DNA from: Actinomadura_E scrupuli
GTDB lineage: Bacteria > Actinomycetota > Actinomycetes > Streptosporangiales > Streptosporangiaceae
Length of the DNA stretch: 64,000 nt
Direction: 5' to 3'
Assembly: GCF_050971785.1 (NCBI RefSeq)
Contig: NZ_JBPCCU010000001.1
Coordinates: 186,001-250,000, forward strand
Shown: positions 55,762-64,000 of the stretch, in pieces
Position numbering within the stretch: position 1 is the first letter of the stretch
Layout: each line of letters begins with the position of its first letter
Notes under the pieces: generated by a model
What the model saw: the letters and a program-made list of their open reading frames with translations, nothing else
Told to the model about the DNA's origin: nothing
The model's database searches: none
Program-made: the position numbers and the translations under genes

Positions 55762-56345
55762 TGACCGAGACCACCACCGAGGCGCAGCCTCAGGAGATCC
55801 CGCAGCCGCGGCTCAAGCTCCGCTACCGCGAAGAGATCGCGAAGGCGATGCAGGAGCAGTTCGGCTACGCCAACGTCATGCAGATTCCCGGGCTGACCAA
55901 GATCGTGGTCAACATGGGTGTCGGTGAGGCGGCGCGGGACGCCAAGCTCATCGAGGGCGCGGTGCGCGACCTCACCCTGATCACCGGTCAGAAGCCGGCC
56001 GTGAACCGGGCCAAGAAGTCCATCGCGCAGTTCAAGCTCCGCGAGGGCATGCCGATCGGCGCGCACGTCACGCTGCGCGGCGACCGCATGTGGGAGTTCC
56101 TGGACCGGCTGCTGTCGCTGGCACTGCCCCGGATCCGTGACTTCCGCGGCCTGTCGCCCAAGCAGTTCGACGGCCACGGTAACTACACCTTCGGCCTGAC
56201 CGAGCAGGTGATGTTCCACGAGATCGACCCCGACAAGACGGATCGTCAGCGGGGCATGGACATCACCGTGGTCACGACCGCGAAGACGAACGACGAGGGC
56301 CGGGCGCTGCTGAAGCTCCTGGGCTTCCCCTTCAAGGAAGCCTGA
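55761..56345 (+). CDS. rplE: 50S ribosomal protein L5
   Basis: This 194-residue L5 binds 5S rRNA and contacts P-site tRNA. The segment IPGLTKIVVNMGVGEAARDA and the ITGQKPAVNRAKKSIAQFKL region are canonical. The first 18 residues are a Thr/Glu/Gln-rich lead, typical of actinobacteria. Confidence 0.98.
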   Translation: MTETTTEAQPQEIPQPRLKLRYREEIAKAMQEQFGYANVMQIPGLTKIVVNMGVGEAARDAKLIEGAVRDLTLITGQKPAVNRAKKSIAQFKLREGMPIGAHVTLRGDRMWEFLDRLLSLALPRIRDFRGLSPKQFDGHGNYTFGLTEQVMFHEIDPDKTDRQRGMDITVVTTAKTNDEGRALLKLLGFPFKEA

Positions 56346-56400
56346 TGGCTTCGTGGCAGTTGTCGCTTGCGGCGACTGACGATCGCAACAAGGAGAACTG

Positions 56401-56586
56401 ATGGCGAAGAAGGCATTGATCGCCAAGGCGGGCCGGAAGTCGAAGTTCGGCGTGCGCGCGTACACTCGGTGCTCGCGTTGTGGCCGCCCGCGCGCGGTCT
56501 ACCGGAAGTTCGGCCTGTGCCGGATCTGCTTCCGGGAGATGGCGCACCGCGGCGAGCTGCCCGGTATCACCAAGTCGAGCTGGTAG
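56401..56586 (+). CDS. rpsN: 30S ribosomal protein S14, zinc type
   Basis: This 61-residue short S14 keeps both zinc pairs (CSRC and CRIC), so it is the zinc-dependent form. Together with zinc-type L33, the main ribosome set here is the zinc-replete set; zinc-free paralogs would lie elsewhere. AAGGAG precedes the ATG. Confidence 0.98.
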   Translation: MAKKALIAKAGRKSKFGVRAYTRCSRCGRPRAVYRKFGLCRICFREMAHRGELPGITKSSW

Positions 56587-56726
56587 CCGACCTCCCGCCT
56601 GATCGCGCGACTCGCGTGATCGCGGTGGGGAAGGCCAGGGAAATAACCACCGGGTGCCTGACGAAGGCGCCCATGACCGCGCCAAAGGTCCGTACGGAAA
56701 CCGTGGCGAGGGAGGGCCTGTAGGCC

Positions 56727-57125
56727 ATGACGATGACCGACCCGATCGCAGACATGCTGACCCGTCTGCGTAACGCGAACTCGGCGTACCACGACACCGT
56801 GGGCATGCCGTATTCGAAGATCAAGGCACACATCGCCGAGATCCTCCAGCAGGAGGGGTACATCTCCGCCTGGCATGTGGAGGACGCGGAGGTCGGCAAG
56901 AAGCTCGTCGTCGACCTGAAGTTCGGGCCGACGCGTGAGCGTTCGATCGCCGGAATCAAGCGCGTGTCGAAGCCCGGTCTCCGGGTGTACGCGAAGAAGG
57001 ACAACCTGCCGAAGGTCCTGGGCGGACTGGGCGTCGCGATCATTTCGACGTCCTCCGGGCTCATGACCGACAAGCAGGCCGGCAAGAGAGGCGTAGGTGG
57101 GGAAGTCCTCGCCTACGTCTGGTAG
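56727..57125 (+). CDS. rpsH: 30S ribosomal protein S8
   Basis: This 132-residue S8 (MTMTDPIADMLTRLRNANSA) binds the central domain of 16S rRNA. In E. coli it represses the spc operon. The block GLGVAIISTSSGLMTDKQAG is canonical. A 140-base gap separates it from rpsN, with GAGGGAGGG as ribosome site; ATG 56733 is an alternative start. Confidence 0.97.
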   Translation: MTMTDPIADMLTRLRNANSAYHDTVGMPYSKIKAHIAEILQQEGYISAWHVEDAEVGKKLVVDLKFGPTRERSIAGIKRVSKPGLRVYAKKDNLPKVLGGLGVAIISTSSGLMTDKQAGKRGVGGEVLAYVW

Positions 57126-57142
57126 AGGGGAGGGACCACAGA

Positions 57143-57679
57143 ATGTCGCGCATTGGACGTCTGCCCATCTCCGTGCCCGGTGGTGTGGACATCAAGATCG
57201 AGGGCCAGGCCGTCACGGTCAAGGGTCCCAAGGGCGAGCTCTCGCACACGATCGCCGAGCCGATCGTCGCCGAGCTCAAGGACGGCACCGTCACGGTGAC
57301 CCGTCCCAACGACGAGAACACCAACCGGGCTCTGCACGGCCTGACCCGGACGCTGATCCACAACATGGTCGTCGGCGTGACCCAGGGTTACAGCAAGACG
57401 CTGGAGATCGTCGGCGTCGGCTACCGGGTCACCGCCAAGGGCAAGGACCTCGAGTTCGCGCTCGGCTACAGCCACCCGGTGCCCGTCCAGGCGCCGGAGG
57501 GCATCACCTTCACCGTCGAGCGGCCCACGGTCTTCAAGGTCGAGGGCATCGACAAGCAGAAGGTCGGCGAGGTCGCCGCCAACATCCGCAAGCTCCGTAA
57601 GCCCGACCCGTACAAGGGCAAGGGCGTGCGGTACCAAGGCGAGCAGATCCGCCGCAAGGTCGGAAAGGCTGGTAAGTAG
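57143..57679 (+). CDS. rplF: 50S ribosomal protein L6
   Basis: This 178-residue L6 (MSRIGRLPISVPGGVDIKIE) sits below the L7/L12 stalk. The signature KPDPYKGKGVRYQGEQIRRK is complete. It follows rpsH by 17 bases and precedes rplR by two. Confidence 0.98.
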   Translation: MSRIGRLPISVPGGVDIKIEGQAVTVKGPKGELSHTIAEPIVAELKDGTVTVTRPNDENTNRALHGLTRTLIHNMVVGVTQGYSKTLEIVGVGYRVTAKGKDLEFALGYSHPVPVQAPEGITFTVERPTVFKVEGIDKQKVGEVAANIRKLRKPDPYKGKGVRYQGEQIRRKVGKAGK

Positions 57680-57681
57680 TC

Positions 57682-58068
57682 ATGGCTGGCACCAAGACCC
57701 TGGCCCGCAAGGCCACGTCGGCGCGGACCCTTTCGAGGACCCGCCGGCACCTTCGGGTCCGCAAGAAGGTCGTCGGCACCGCCGTGCGGCCGCGGCTGGT
57801 CGTGACTCGTTCGGCCAAGCACGTTTTCGCTCAGATCATCGACGACACGGTCGGCCACACCCTCGCGTACGCGTCGACCCTCGAAGCAGACCTGCGCGCC
57901 GAGTCCGGCGACAAGACGGCCAAGGCCAAGAAGGTCGGCGCACTGCTGGCCGACCGGGCCAAGGCGGCCGGCGTCAACTCGGTCGTGTTCGATCGCGCCG
58001 GCAACAAGTACCACGGTCGCATCGCCGCGCTGGCCGACAGCGCGCGCGAGGGAGGTCTGGACTTCTGA
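57682..58068 (+). CDS. rplR: 50S ribosomal protein L18
   Basis: This 128-residue L18 binds 5S rRNA with L5. The C-terminal block NSVVFDRAGNKYHGRIAALA is typical. The basic N-terminus (LARKATSARTLSRTRRHLR) is intact. Confidence 0.98.
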   Translation: MAGTKTLARKATSARTLSRTRRHLRVRKKVVGTAVRPRLVVTRSAKHVFAQIIDDTVGHTLAYASTLEADLRAESGDKTAKAKKVGALLADRAKAAGVNSVVFDRAGNKYHGRIAALADSAREGGLDF

Positions 58069-58132
58069 TGACCTCCACGCAGCCTGGCAAGGCGCGTCTG
58101 CGACACGACGCAAATGAGAAGAGGAACCACTG

Positions 58133-58753
58133 ATGGCAGCTCCACGTCGAGGCGGCGGCCAGGGCGGCGAGCGGCGCGACGGTAAGCGCGACGACCGCCG
58201 CGGTGGCGCCGACAAGGGCACGTCGTACATCGAGCGGGTCGTCGCGATCAACCGTGTCGCGAAGGTCGTCAAGGGCGGCCGGCGCTTCAGCTTCACCGCG
58301 CTGGTCATCGTCGGCGACGGCAACGGCACGGTCGGTGTCGGCTACGGCAAGGCCAAGGAAGTGCCCGCGGCGATCGCCAAGGGCGTCGAAGAGGCCAAGA
58401 AGCACTTCTTCAAGGTGCCGCGCATCCAGGGCACCATCCCGCACACCTCCCAGGGTGAGGAGGCGGCGGGCGTGGTCCTGCTCAAGCCTGCCAGCCCCGG
58501 TACCGGTGTGATCGCGGGTGGCCCGGTGCGCGCCGTCCTGGAGTGCGCGGGCATTCATGACGTGCTGTCGAAGTCCCTGGGGTCGTCGAACGCGATCAAC
58601 ATCGTGCACGCGACCGTGGCGGCGCTCAAGCAGCTGAGCCGGCCCGAGGAGATCGCGGCCAAGCGCGGCCTGCCGATCGAGGACGTCGCTCCCGCGGCCA
58701 TGCTGCGGGCGCGTGCCGCCGGCTCGGAGCCCAGGGCGGAGGCCACGGCATGA
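58133..58753 (+). CDS. rpsE: 30S ribosomal protein S5
   Basis: This 206-residue S5 affects accuracy and mRNA entry. It has a Gly/Arg/Asp-rich N-terminal lead of about 25 residues, then ERVVAINRVAKVVKGGRRFS and the GYGKAKEVPAAIAKGVEEAK region. It follows rplR by 64 bases and overlaps rpmD (ATGA). Confidence 0.98.
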   Translation: MAAPRRGGGQGGERRDGKRDDRRGGADKGTSYIERVVAINRVAKVVKGGRRFSFTALVIVGDGNGTVGVGYGKAKEVPAAIAKGVEEAKKHFFKVPRIQGTIPHTSQGEEAAGVVLLKPASPGTGVIAGGPVRAVLECAGIHDVLSKSLGSSNAINIVHATVAALKQLSRPEEIAAKRGLPIEDVAPAAMLRARAAGSEPRAEATA

Positions 58754-58932
58754 GCCAACTGAAGATCACCCAGATCAAGGGCAAGATCACTGAGAAGCAG
58801 AACCAGCGTGACACGCTGCGTACGCTGGGCCTGCGCCGCATCGGCCAGTCGGTCGTCCGTGAGGACCGGCCCGAGGTACGCGGCATGATCCGGACGGTGG
58901 CGCATCTGGTCACCGTCGAGGAGGTGGACTGA
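58750..58932 (+). CDS. rpmD: 50S ribosomal protein L30
   Basis: This 60-residue L30 (MSQLKITQIKGKITEKQNQR) has the conserved TLRTLGLRRIGQSVV segment. It overlaps the rpsE stop and precedes rplO by one base. Confidence 0.98.
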   Translation: MSQLKITQIKGKITEKQNQRDTLRTLGLRRIGQSVVREDRPEVRGMIRTVAHLVTVEEVD

Positions 58933-58933
58933 G

Positions 58934-59380
58934 ATGGCGGCACCTCTGAAGCTGCACCACCTGCGCCCGGCGCCCGGGGCCAACAAGGCCAAGGTGCGCA
59001 AGGGCCGCGGTGAGGCTTCGAAGGGCAAGACGGCGGGTCGCGGCACCAAGGGCACCAAGGCCCGCGGTAGCGTCCCGGCCGGGTTCGAGGGTGGCCAGAT
59101 GCCGCTCATCCGGCGGGTTCCGAAGCAGCGAGGCTTCACCAACCCGTTCCGGGTCGAGTACCAGGTCGTGAACCTGGGCAGGCTGGCCGAGCTCTACCCG
59201 GAGGGCGGCGAGGTCACCGTCGAGGGCCTGGTGGCGAAGGGCGCGGTGCGTCCCAACCAGCCGGTCAAGATCCTCGGCAACGGTGAGATCTCGGTGGCGG
59301 TTCAGGTGAAGGTCAATCGCTTCTCCTCATCCGCCAAAGAGAAGATCGTCGCTGTCGGCGGATCCGCCGACGAGCTGTAG
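58934..59380 (+). CDS. rplO: 50S ribosomal protein L15
   Basis: This 148-residue L15 starts with the basic, Gly-rich extension that threads into 23S rRNA (LRPAPGANKAKVRKGRGEAS, KGTKARGSVPAGFEGGQMPL). The end of the protein is regular. secY follows after a 182-base gap that contains a hairpin. Confidence 0.98.
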   Translation: MAAPLKLHHLRPAPGANKAKVRKGRGEASKGKTAGRGTKGTKARGSVPAGFEGGQMPLIRRVPKQRGFTNPFRVEYQVVNLGRLAELYPEGGEVTVEGLVAKGAVRPNQPVKILGNGEISVAVQVKVNRFSSSAKEKIVAVGGSADEL

Positions 59381-59477
59381 ATGAGGGAGCGGGGGGTCGG
59401 CCTTCGCTGGACTCCGGTCGGCAAGACCGTGGGTTCGGCTTGGGGCTTGCCCCCCGCTGGTGCTGTTAGAGTTCGAC

Positions 59478-59506
59478 GGGCGGTGGCCGAATTTCCGGCT
59501 CCGCCC
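59478..59506 (+). repeat. Hairpin in the rplO-secY gap
   Basis: GGGCGG (59478-59483) and GCCG (59486-59489) pair with CGGC (59496-59499) and CCGCCC (59501-59506), with small bulges and a six-base loop. TTAGAG upstream may be a -10. It could mark partial uncoupling of secY from the spc genes. Confidence 0.4.
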
Positions 59507-59562
59507 ACCATCTACCCGGGGCCGCCGGCGGCCGTAGGTCGGGAATTCGCGCAGGAGGAATG

Positions 59563-60861
59563 GTGCTGACCGCGTTCATTCGGGCTTTCCGTACGCCCGA
59601 CCTGCGCAAGAAGCTGCTGTTCACGCTCTTCATCATCGCGGTGTTCCGCCTCGGCGCGCAGTTGCCGACGCCGGGCGTGGACATCTCAGCGGTGAAGACG
59701 TGTATCGACGGTGCGAGCAAGGGCAACCAGGCGGGCGTCTACGGCCTGGTCAACTTGTTCAGCGGCGGTGCGTTGCTCAAGCTCTCGATCTTCGCGCTCG
59801 GCATCATGCCGTACATCACCGCGAGCATCATCCTGCAGCTGCTCACCGTGGTGATCCCACGCCTGGAGACCTTGAAGAAGGAAGGCCAGGCGGGCACCAC
59901 CAAGATCACACAGTACACACGGTATCTGACCATCGGCCTGGCGATCCTGCAGTCGACCGGCATCGTCGCGATGGCGAGCACCGGCAACCTGTTCCCCCAG
60001 TGCCAGCAGCAGATCCTGCACGACAACAAGGTCTTCACGATCGCCACCATGGTGGTCTGCATGACCGCCGGCACCGCTGTGATCATGTGGCTCGGTGAGC
60101 TCGTCACCGACAAGGGCATCGGCAACGGCATGTCGATCCTGATCTTCACCCAGGTCGTCGCGGTCTTCCCGGCCGAGTTCTGGGGCATCTACAAGAGCAA
60201 GGGCGGCTTCACCTTCGCCATGGTGCTCATCGTGGGCATCGCGATCGTGGCCGGGGTGGTCTTCGTCGAGCAGGCGCAGCGCCGGATCCCTGTGCAGTAC
60301 GCCAAGCGCATGGTCGGCCGCCGCATGTACGGCGGGACCTCGACCTACATCCCGCTGAAGGTGAACCAGGCCGGCATCATCCCGGTGATCTTCGCCTCGT
60401 CGCTGATGTACCTGCCCGCGCTGGCCGCGCAGCTGTGGTCGGACAACAAGTTCCTGGCCAACACGGTCGCCCCGTACCTCAAGCAGGACAATCCCTGGCA
60501 CATGGGCGCGTACTTCTTGCTCATCGTGTTCTTCACGTACTTCTACGTCGCGATCACCTTCAACCCCACTGAAGTGGCCGACAACATGAAGAAGTATGGT
60601 GGCTTCATCCCAGGTATCCGTCCGGGCAGGCCGACCGCCGAATACCTCGACTACGTGCTCACCCGGATCACCACCCCCGGTGCGCTCTACCTGGGTCTGA
60701 TCGCGCTCATACCGATGATCGCCTTTGCGTTGATGGGGGCGACCGAGAACTTCCCGTTCGGCGGTACGAGCATTCTGATCGTCGTCGGCGTGGGGCTGGA
60801 TACCGTGAAGCAGATCGAGAGCCAACTTCAGCAACGCAACTACGAAGGTTTCCTGCGGTAG
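59563..60861 (+). CDS. secY: Preprotein translocase subunit SecY
   Basis: This 432-residue channel subunit has ten membrane helices and works with SecE (14049) and SecA. GTG 59563 (VLTAFIRAFRTPDLRKKLLF) matches other actinobacterial SecY starts; ATG 59560 is one codon earlier. The GIGNGMSILIFTQVVAVFP and PLKVNQAGIIPVIFASSLMY segments are canonical. Its stop overlaps adk (TAGTG). Confidence 0.97.
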   Translation: MLTAFIRAFRTPDLRKKLLFTLFIIAVFRLGAQLPTPGVDISAVKTCIDGASKGNQAGVYGLVNLFSGGALLKLSIFALGIMPYITASIILQLLTVVIPRLETLKKEGQAGTTKITQYTRYLTIGLAILQSTGIVAMASTGNLFPQCQQQILHDNKVFTIATMVVCMTAGTAVIMWLGELVTDKGIGNGMSILIFTQVVAVFPAEFWGIYKSKGGFTFAMVLIVGIAIVAGVVFVEQAQRRIPVQYAKRMVGRRMYGGTSTYIPLKVNQAGIIPVIFASSLMYLPALAAQLWSDNKFLANTVAPYLKQDNPWHMGAYFLLIVFFTYFYVAITFNPTEVADNMKKYGGFIPGIRPGRPTAEYLDYVLTRITTPGALYLGLIALIPMIAFALMGATENFPFGGTSILIVVGVGLDTVKQIESQLQQRNYEGFLR

Positions 60862-61511
60862 TGCGTATCGTGCTCGTGGGTCCCCCCGGAGCGGGCAAGG
60901 GGACGCAGGCCCAATTCATCGCATCTCACCTGTCCATCCCGAAGATCTCGACAGGTGACATCTTCCGCGCCAATGTCAGCGGCGGCACCGATCTCGGTCT
61001 GCTCGCCAAGCAGTACATGGACCGCGGTGACCTGGTTCCCGACGAGGTGACCATCGCGATGGTGCAGGACCGGCTCGCCGAGGACGACGCCCAGGAGGGC
61101 TTCCTGCTCGACGGGTTCCCACGAAACGTCCCACAGGCGGAGACGCTCAAAGAGATCCTCGCCAAATGGGACGAAAAGCTCGATCTCGTGCTCGAACTGG
61201 TGGTCGATGAGGACGAGGTCGTACGCCGCCTCTCCGGCCGCCGTACCTGCGCGCAGTGCGGGCGGATCTCGCACGTGCTCTTCGACGAGAAGCGCGACGA
61301 CAAGTGCGACCACTGCGGTGGGCAGCTCTTCCAGCGTGACGACGACCAGGAGGAGACCGTCCGGCATCGGCTGGAGGTCTACCAGGAACAGACCGCCCCG
61401 CTGGTGTCGTTCTATGCCGATGAGGGCATTCTGGTAGGCCTGGACGCCACCGGTCCGGTGGACGAGGTCACAGAGCGGGCGCTGGCCACGCTGCGCCCGT
61501 TCAACTCCTGA
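60861..61511 (+). CDS. adk: Adenylate kinase
   Basis: This 216-residue enzyme interconverts ATP + AMP and 2 ADP. The P-loop is GPPGAGKGTQAQF, and the AMP-binding part is ISTGDIFRANVSGGTDLG with the DGFPRN motif. The lid has four cysteines (TCAQC and DKCDHC), so it holds structural zinc, as in many Gram-positive forms. It starts at GTG 60861, overlapping the secY stop by one base. Confidence 0.97.
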   Translation: MRIVLVGPPGAGKGTQAQFIASHLSIPKISTGDIFRANVSGGTDLGLLAKQYMDRGDLVPDEVTIAMVQDRLAEDDAQEGFLLDGFPRNVPQAETLKEILAKWDEKLDLVLELVVDEDEVVRRLSGRRTCAQCGRISHVLFDEKRDDKCDHCGGQLFQRDDDQEETVRHRLEVYQEQTAPLVSFYADEGILVGLDATGPVDEVTERALATLRPFNS

Positions 61512-61632
61512 TCTGATCCTGATCGGATCGGGGGCACCGGCCGGCCCTCCGGGCCGATGCCGATGATCGGTCCGTGGGTCGCCGTCCGGCGTGAGCGCCC
61601 GGGGCACATGGGCAACAGAGCAGGAGCAACAC

Positions 61633-62457
61633 GTGTGGAAGAGGCGTAGGCCGTTGATTCAGGTCAAGAGTCCGGACCAGATCGAGCTCATGCGGGCCGC
61701 CGGACTCGTGGTCGGGCGCACCCTGGAGCGGCTCCGCGAGGCCGTCAAGCCCGGCGTGACCACCGCCGACCTGGACCAGCTCGCCGAGGAGTCCATCCGG
61801 GACCAGGGCGGGATCCCGTCGTTCCGGGGCGTCCCGGGGCCGCTGACCCCCTTTCCCGCGGTCATCTGCGCCTCGGTGAACGAGGAGATCGTGCACGGCA
61901 TCCCCAGCGTGCAGCGGGTGCTGAACGAGGGCGACATCATCTCCATCGACTGCGGTGCCATCGTCGACGGCTGGCACGGGGACGCGGCGATCACGGTGCC
62001 GGTGGGGGAGATCACCCCGGAACTGCAGACGCTGCTGGACGTCACCGAGGAGTCCCTGTGGCGCGGCCTGGCGGCCGGACAGGCCGGGGCCCGGCTCACC
62101 GACATCAGCCACGCGATCGAGACCTACATCCACAGCCAGGGCCGGTACGGCATCGTCGAGGGCTACGGCGGGCACGGCATCGGCACGGAGATGCACATGG
62201 AGCCGCTGGTTCCCAACCACGGGGCCCCCGGCTACGGGCCCGAGCTGATCCCCGGGGTGTGCCTGGCGATCGAGCCGATGGTCAACCTGGGCGCCAAGGG
62301 CACCGACGAGCTGGGCGACGGCTGGACCGTGGTCACCTCGGACGGGCGGCAGTCCGCGCACTTCGAGCATTCCTTCGCGGTGACCGAGGACGGCCCGTGG
62401 GTGCTGACCGCACTGGACGGCGGCAGAGAACGGATCGCGGAACTCCGCAGCGCGTAG
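61633..62457 (+). CDS. map: Methionine aminopeptidase, type I
   Basis: This 274-residue metalloenzyme removes the starting Met from new proteins. The two-metal site is visible: NEEIVHGIPS, SIDCGAIVDGWHGDAAIT with both Asp, GGHGIGTEMHMEP, CLAIEPM and the final Glu in HFEHSFAVTE. GTG 61633 follows CAGGAG by six bases; the longer frame from 61591 lacks support. It follows adk by 121 bases. Confidence 0.96.
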   Translation: MWKRRRPLIQVKSPDQIELMRAAGLVVGRTLERLREAVKPGVTTADLDQLAEESIRDQGGIPSFRGVPGPLTPFPAVICASVNEEIVHGIPSVQRVLNEGDIISIDCGAIVDGWHGDAAITVPVGEITPELQTLLDVTEESLWRGLAAGQAGARLTDISHAIETYIHSQGRYGIVEGYGGHGIGTEMHMEPLVPNHGAPGYGPELIPGVCLAIEPMVNLGAKGTDELGDGWTVVTSDGRQSAHFEHSFAVTEDGPWVLTALDGGRERIAELRSA

Positions 62458-62495
62458 GCTCGTCCTAAGGGTGAAGCCTGGTTGGAGGGACCCCG

Positions 62496-62951
62496 ATGGC
62501 GTTGAACCCCGACATACGAGCGTCCGATGCCGACCGGGACCGGGTGGCAGCGGCGCTGCGTGAGCATTCCGTCGAAGGCCGCATCACGCTGGACGAGCTC
62601 AACGAGCGGCTGGAGGCCACCTACAGCGCCAAGACGCTCGGTGAGCTGCAGGCCGTGACCTCCGATCTGCCCGAGCACGACGCCTACCAGCTGCCGATCC
62701 CGGCGACGCAGCGCTCCCGCTCGGCGCCCGCCAACCGGCATCCGCACGACGTCTACCAGAAGGGCGTACGGGCCGCCTGGGCCTCGTGGGCCTCGGTCAA
62801 CCTCGTCTGCTTCGTCATCTGGCTGTTGACCACCATCGGCACCGTGGCGGGCGGCCACGGGATGCAGTACCCCTGGTTCGTCTGGGTGGCCGGCCCGTGG
62901 GCGGCGGTGATCCTGGCCGGCCAGATCTTCGGCCCCAAGCCGCGCAGGTGA
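62496..62951 (+). CDS. DUF1707 membrane protein with two transmembrane helices
   Basis: This 151-residue protein has the DUF1707 domain (about 6-58; IRASDADRDRVAAALREHSV, ITLDELNERLEATYSAKTLG), thought to be a small helical module in actinobacteria. A short linker leads to two hydrophobic segments (about 93-115 and 122-142). The GGAGGG ribosome site is good. It lies downstream of map, on the same strand. Function is unknown. Confidence 0.88.
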   Translation: MALNPDIRASDADRDRVAAALREHSVEGRITLDELNERLEATYSAKTLGELQAVTSDLPEHDAYQLPIPATQRSRSAPANRHPHDVYQKGVRAAWASWASVNLVCFVIWLLTTIGTVAGGHGMQYPWFVWVAGPWAAVILAGQIFGPKPRR

Positions 62952-63006
62952 CGCCCGCGGGATGCCCGGTACGGCGTCCGGTGGCGGTGCGTCAGGCGGT
63001 GGCGGG

Positions 63007-63564
63007 TCAGGCGGTGGCGCGGACGGCGGTGCTGAGGGCGGCCACGACGGTGCGGGGATCCGGCGCCACGTCGGGGATGACCTCTCGCAGGGCGAGCCAG
63101 CCGTTGATCGCGCGGGCGGTGGGGCCGGCCTCCTGGATCTGCGGGTCGTCGATGCCGTACCACTGCGCCACCTGGGACCATCGCCACAGCCGGTGCCGCG
63201 GCGTGGAGGTCTCGGAGGCGGGGAAGTGACCCGGGCCGCGCGCTCCCTTGATCGACAGGCGGACGGACTCGATGGTGCGCCCGACCCGCTCGGCGATCTC
63301 ACGCATGGACAGCAGGGGATCGGCCTCCACCCGCAGCACCGTGAGGCCGGGCGCGCTGGCCTCGAGGTGCCCGACCACCTCCAGGACCGCCGCGGCCAGG
63401 GAGTGCGCCTCCCAGGAGCAGCCGGCCTGGCCGGGATGGTCCGCCGACTGGGCGTCACGGACGAAGCCGACCGTCACCTCACCGCGGGTACGCTGGAAGA
63501 GCTGATCGAGCTCGGGTTCGAAGAACGGTCGGCTGAGGACCAGCTCGAAGCCGTAGACCGGCAT
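63007..63564 (-). CDS. Putative helix-turn-helix DNA-binding protein
   Basis: This 185-residue protein starts at ATG 63564 behind GGAGGGAGGG. A beta-rich N-terminal half (YGFELVLSRPFFEPELDQLF, EVTVGFVRD) precedes a small helical part at about residues 100-150 with MREIAERVGRTIESVRLSIK and an adjacent GPGHFPASET wing, resembling a MerR-like or AlpA-like helix-turn-helix that reads DNA. The C-terminal half has WSQVAQWYGI. It is the only reverse-strand gene between 13.6 kb and the end of the window. Targets are unknown; DNA binding is inferred from the segment alone. Confidence 0.75.
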   Translation of the reverse strand: MPVYGFELVLSRPFFEPELDQLFQRTRGEVTVGFVRDAQSADHPGQAGCSWEAHSLAAAVLEVVGHLEASAPGLTVLRVEADPLLSMREIAERVGRTIESVRLSIKGARGPGHFPASETSTPRHRLWRWSQVAQWYGIDDPQIQEAGPTARAINGWLALREVIPDVAPDPRTVVAALSTAVRATA

Positions 63565-63690
63565 CTCGCCCTCCCTCCGGGTTCCTGCGACACCCCCTGA
63601 GAAAACCTTACTGTTGGAAACGTACAACCAGTCTGTGGCTTGGAAAACCGGCAGGTACGGCAACCGGTCTCTCATGGAGTGTGTAAGGAT

Positions 63691-63720
63691 TTCGCATTAC
63701 CGCGCCCGGTGACGTAGACT
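63691..63720 (+). promoter_or_regulatory. Putative infA promoter
   Basis: TTCGCA (63691-63696) and TAGACT (63715-63720) have 18-base spacing. The predicted transcript start is near 63727, giving a leader of about 120 bases before infA. Only the -10 is a good match. Confidence 0.4.
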
Positions 63721-63847
63721 CCCTAGTCGGTCCTGTGTCGACTCCCGAATGAGTGGCGCGTCTGCGCCTTGGGGTGGCAGGCGCCAGGGTTTCACGCCCT
63801 CGCAGCGGACCGAATCCAGACGAGCCGAGCAGCGAAACGCGGAGGAC

Positions 63848-64000
63848 ATGGCCAAGAAAGAAGGGGCCATCGAGATCGAAGGCGTCGTCGTCGAGTCGCT
63901 CCCGAACGCCATGTTCCGGGTGCAGCTGGACAACGGGCACAAGGTTCTCGCCCACATCAGCGGCAAGATGCGGATGCACTACATCCGGATCCTGCCGGAT
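63848..64000 (+). CDS. infA: Translation initiation factor IF-1 (cut by window edge)
   Basis: The first 51 residues of IF-1 are visible (MAKKEGAIEIEGVVVESLPN, then FRVQLDNGHKVLAHISGKMR and HYIRILPD); the last 20 or so lie off the window. IF-1 blocks the A site during initiation. GGAGG lies close (two bases) to the ATG, an unusually short spacing. It opens the infA-rpmJ-rpsM-rpsK-rpsD-rpoA group in related genomes. Confidence 0.97.
   Translation, partial: MAKKEGAIEIEGVVVESLPNAMFRVQLDNGHKVLAHISGKMRMHYIRILPD

Overview
This window is high-GC actinobacterial chromosome, most likely from the Streptosporangiales (Streptosporangium/Nonomuraea-like). That placement is an inference. It rests on GC-rich codon use, many GTG and TTG starts, an mce lipid-importer operon inside the ribosomal/RNA polymerase cluster, and the order tRNA-Thr, tRNA-Met, rpmG, hadAB, murB, tRNA-Trp, secE, nusG, rplKA, rplJL, rpoBC, rpsLG-fusA-tuf, S10/spc genes, secY-adk-map, infA. 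No insertion sequence, prophage, integrase or CRISPR array was seen.

Layout. Positions 1-7.4 kb are accessory: an ECF (SigE-type) sigma factor with a coupled membrane protein cut by the left edge, a DUF1254/DUF1214 protein, a tiny cysteine-rich protein, a PP2C-like phosphatase, an acetate-type Na+/solute symporter with its DUF485 partner, and an acyl-CoA dehydrogenase. From 7.5 to 13.9 kb come tRNA-Thr, tRNA-Met and L33, the HadA/HadB-type dehydratase pair, MurB, a GntR regulator, an adenosine-deaminase-family enzyme, an aspartate-type aminotransferase and tRNA-Trp. From 14.0 to 21.4 kb run secE, nusG, rplK and rplA, then an exported protein and two paralogous LppX-type lipoproteins, then rplJ-rplL behind a leader with an attenuator-like hairpin.

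From 21.8 to 33.4 kb an 11-gene, tightly overlapping mce operon sits between rplL and rpoB: MceG ATPase, two YrbE permeases, MceA-F and two Mce-associated membrane proteins. From 33.8 to 41.2 kb are rpoB and rpoC, both starting at TTG. A GNAT acetyltransferase and an 833-residue, tail-anchored, YGQ-repeat low-complexity protein fill the rpoC-rpsL gap. From 45.2 kb to the end run the str operon, the S10 and spc operons, secY-adk-map, a DUF1707 membrane protein, a reverse-strand putative DNA-binding protein and the start of infA.

How it fits together. The core encodes transcription and translation machinery and the secretion channel. It is interleaved with cell-envelope functions: fatty-acid dehydratases, MurB, lipid-binding lipoproteins and the Mce importer. 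The most interesting signals are the complete mce operon at the locus where Mycobacterium tuberculosis keeps only the orphan ATPase mkl, the prion-like YGQ membrane protein, an RGG-rich tail on ribosomal protein S3, a 23S-like L1 binding-site mimic before rplA, and a perfect 16-bp palindrome before the mce operon.
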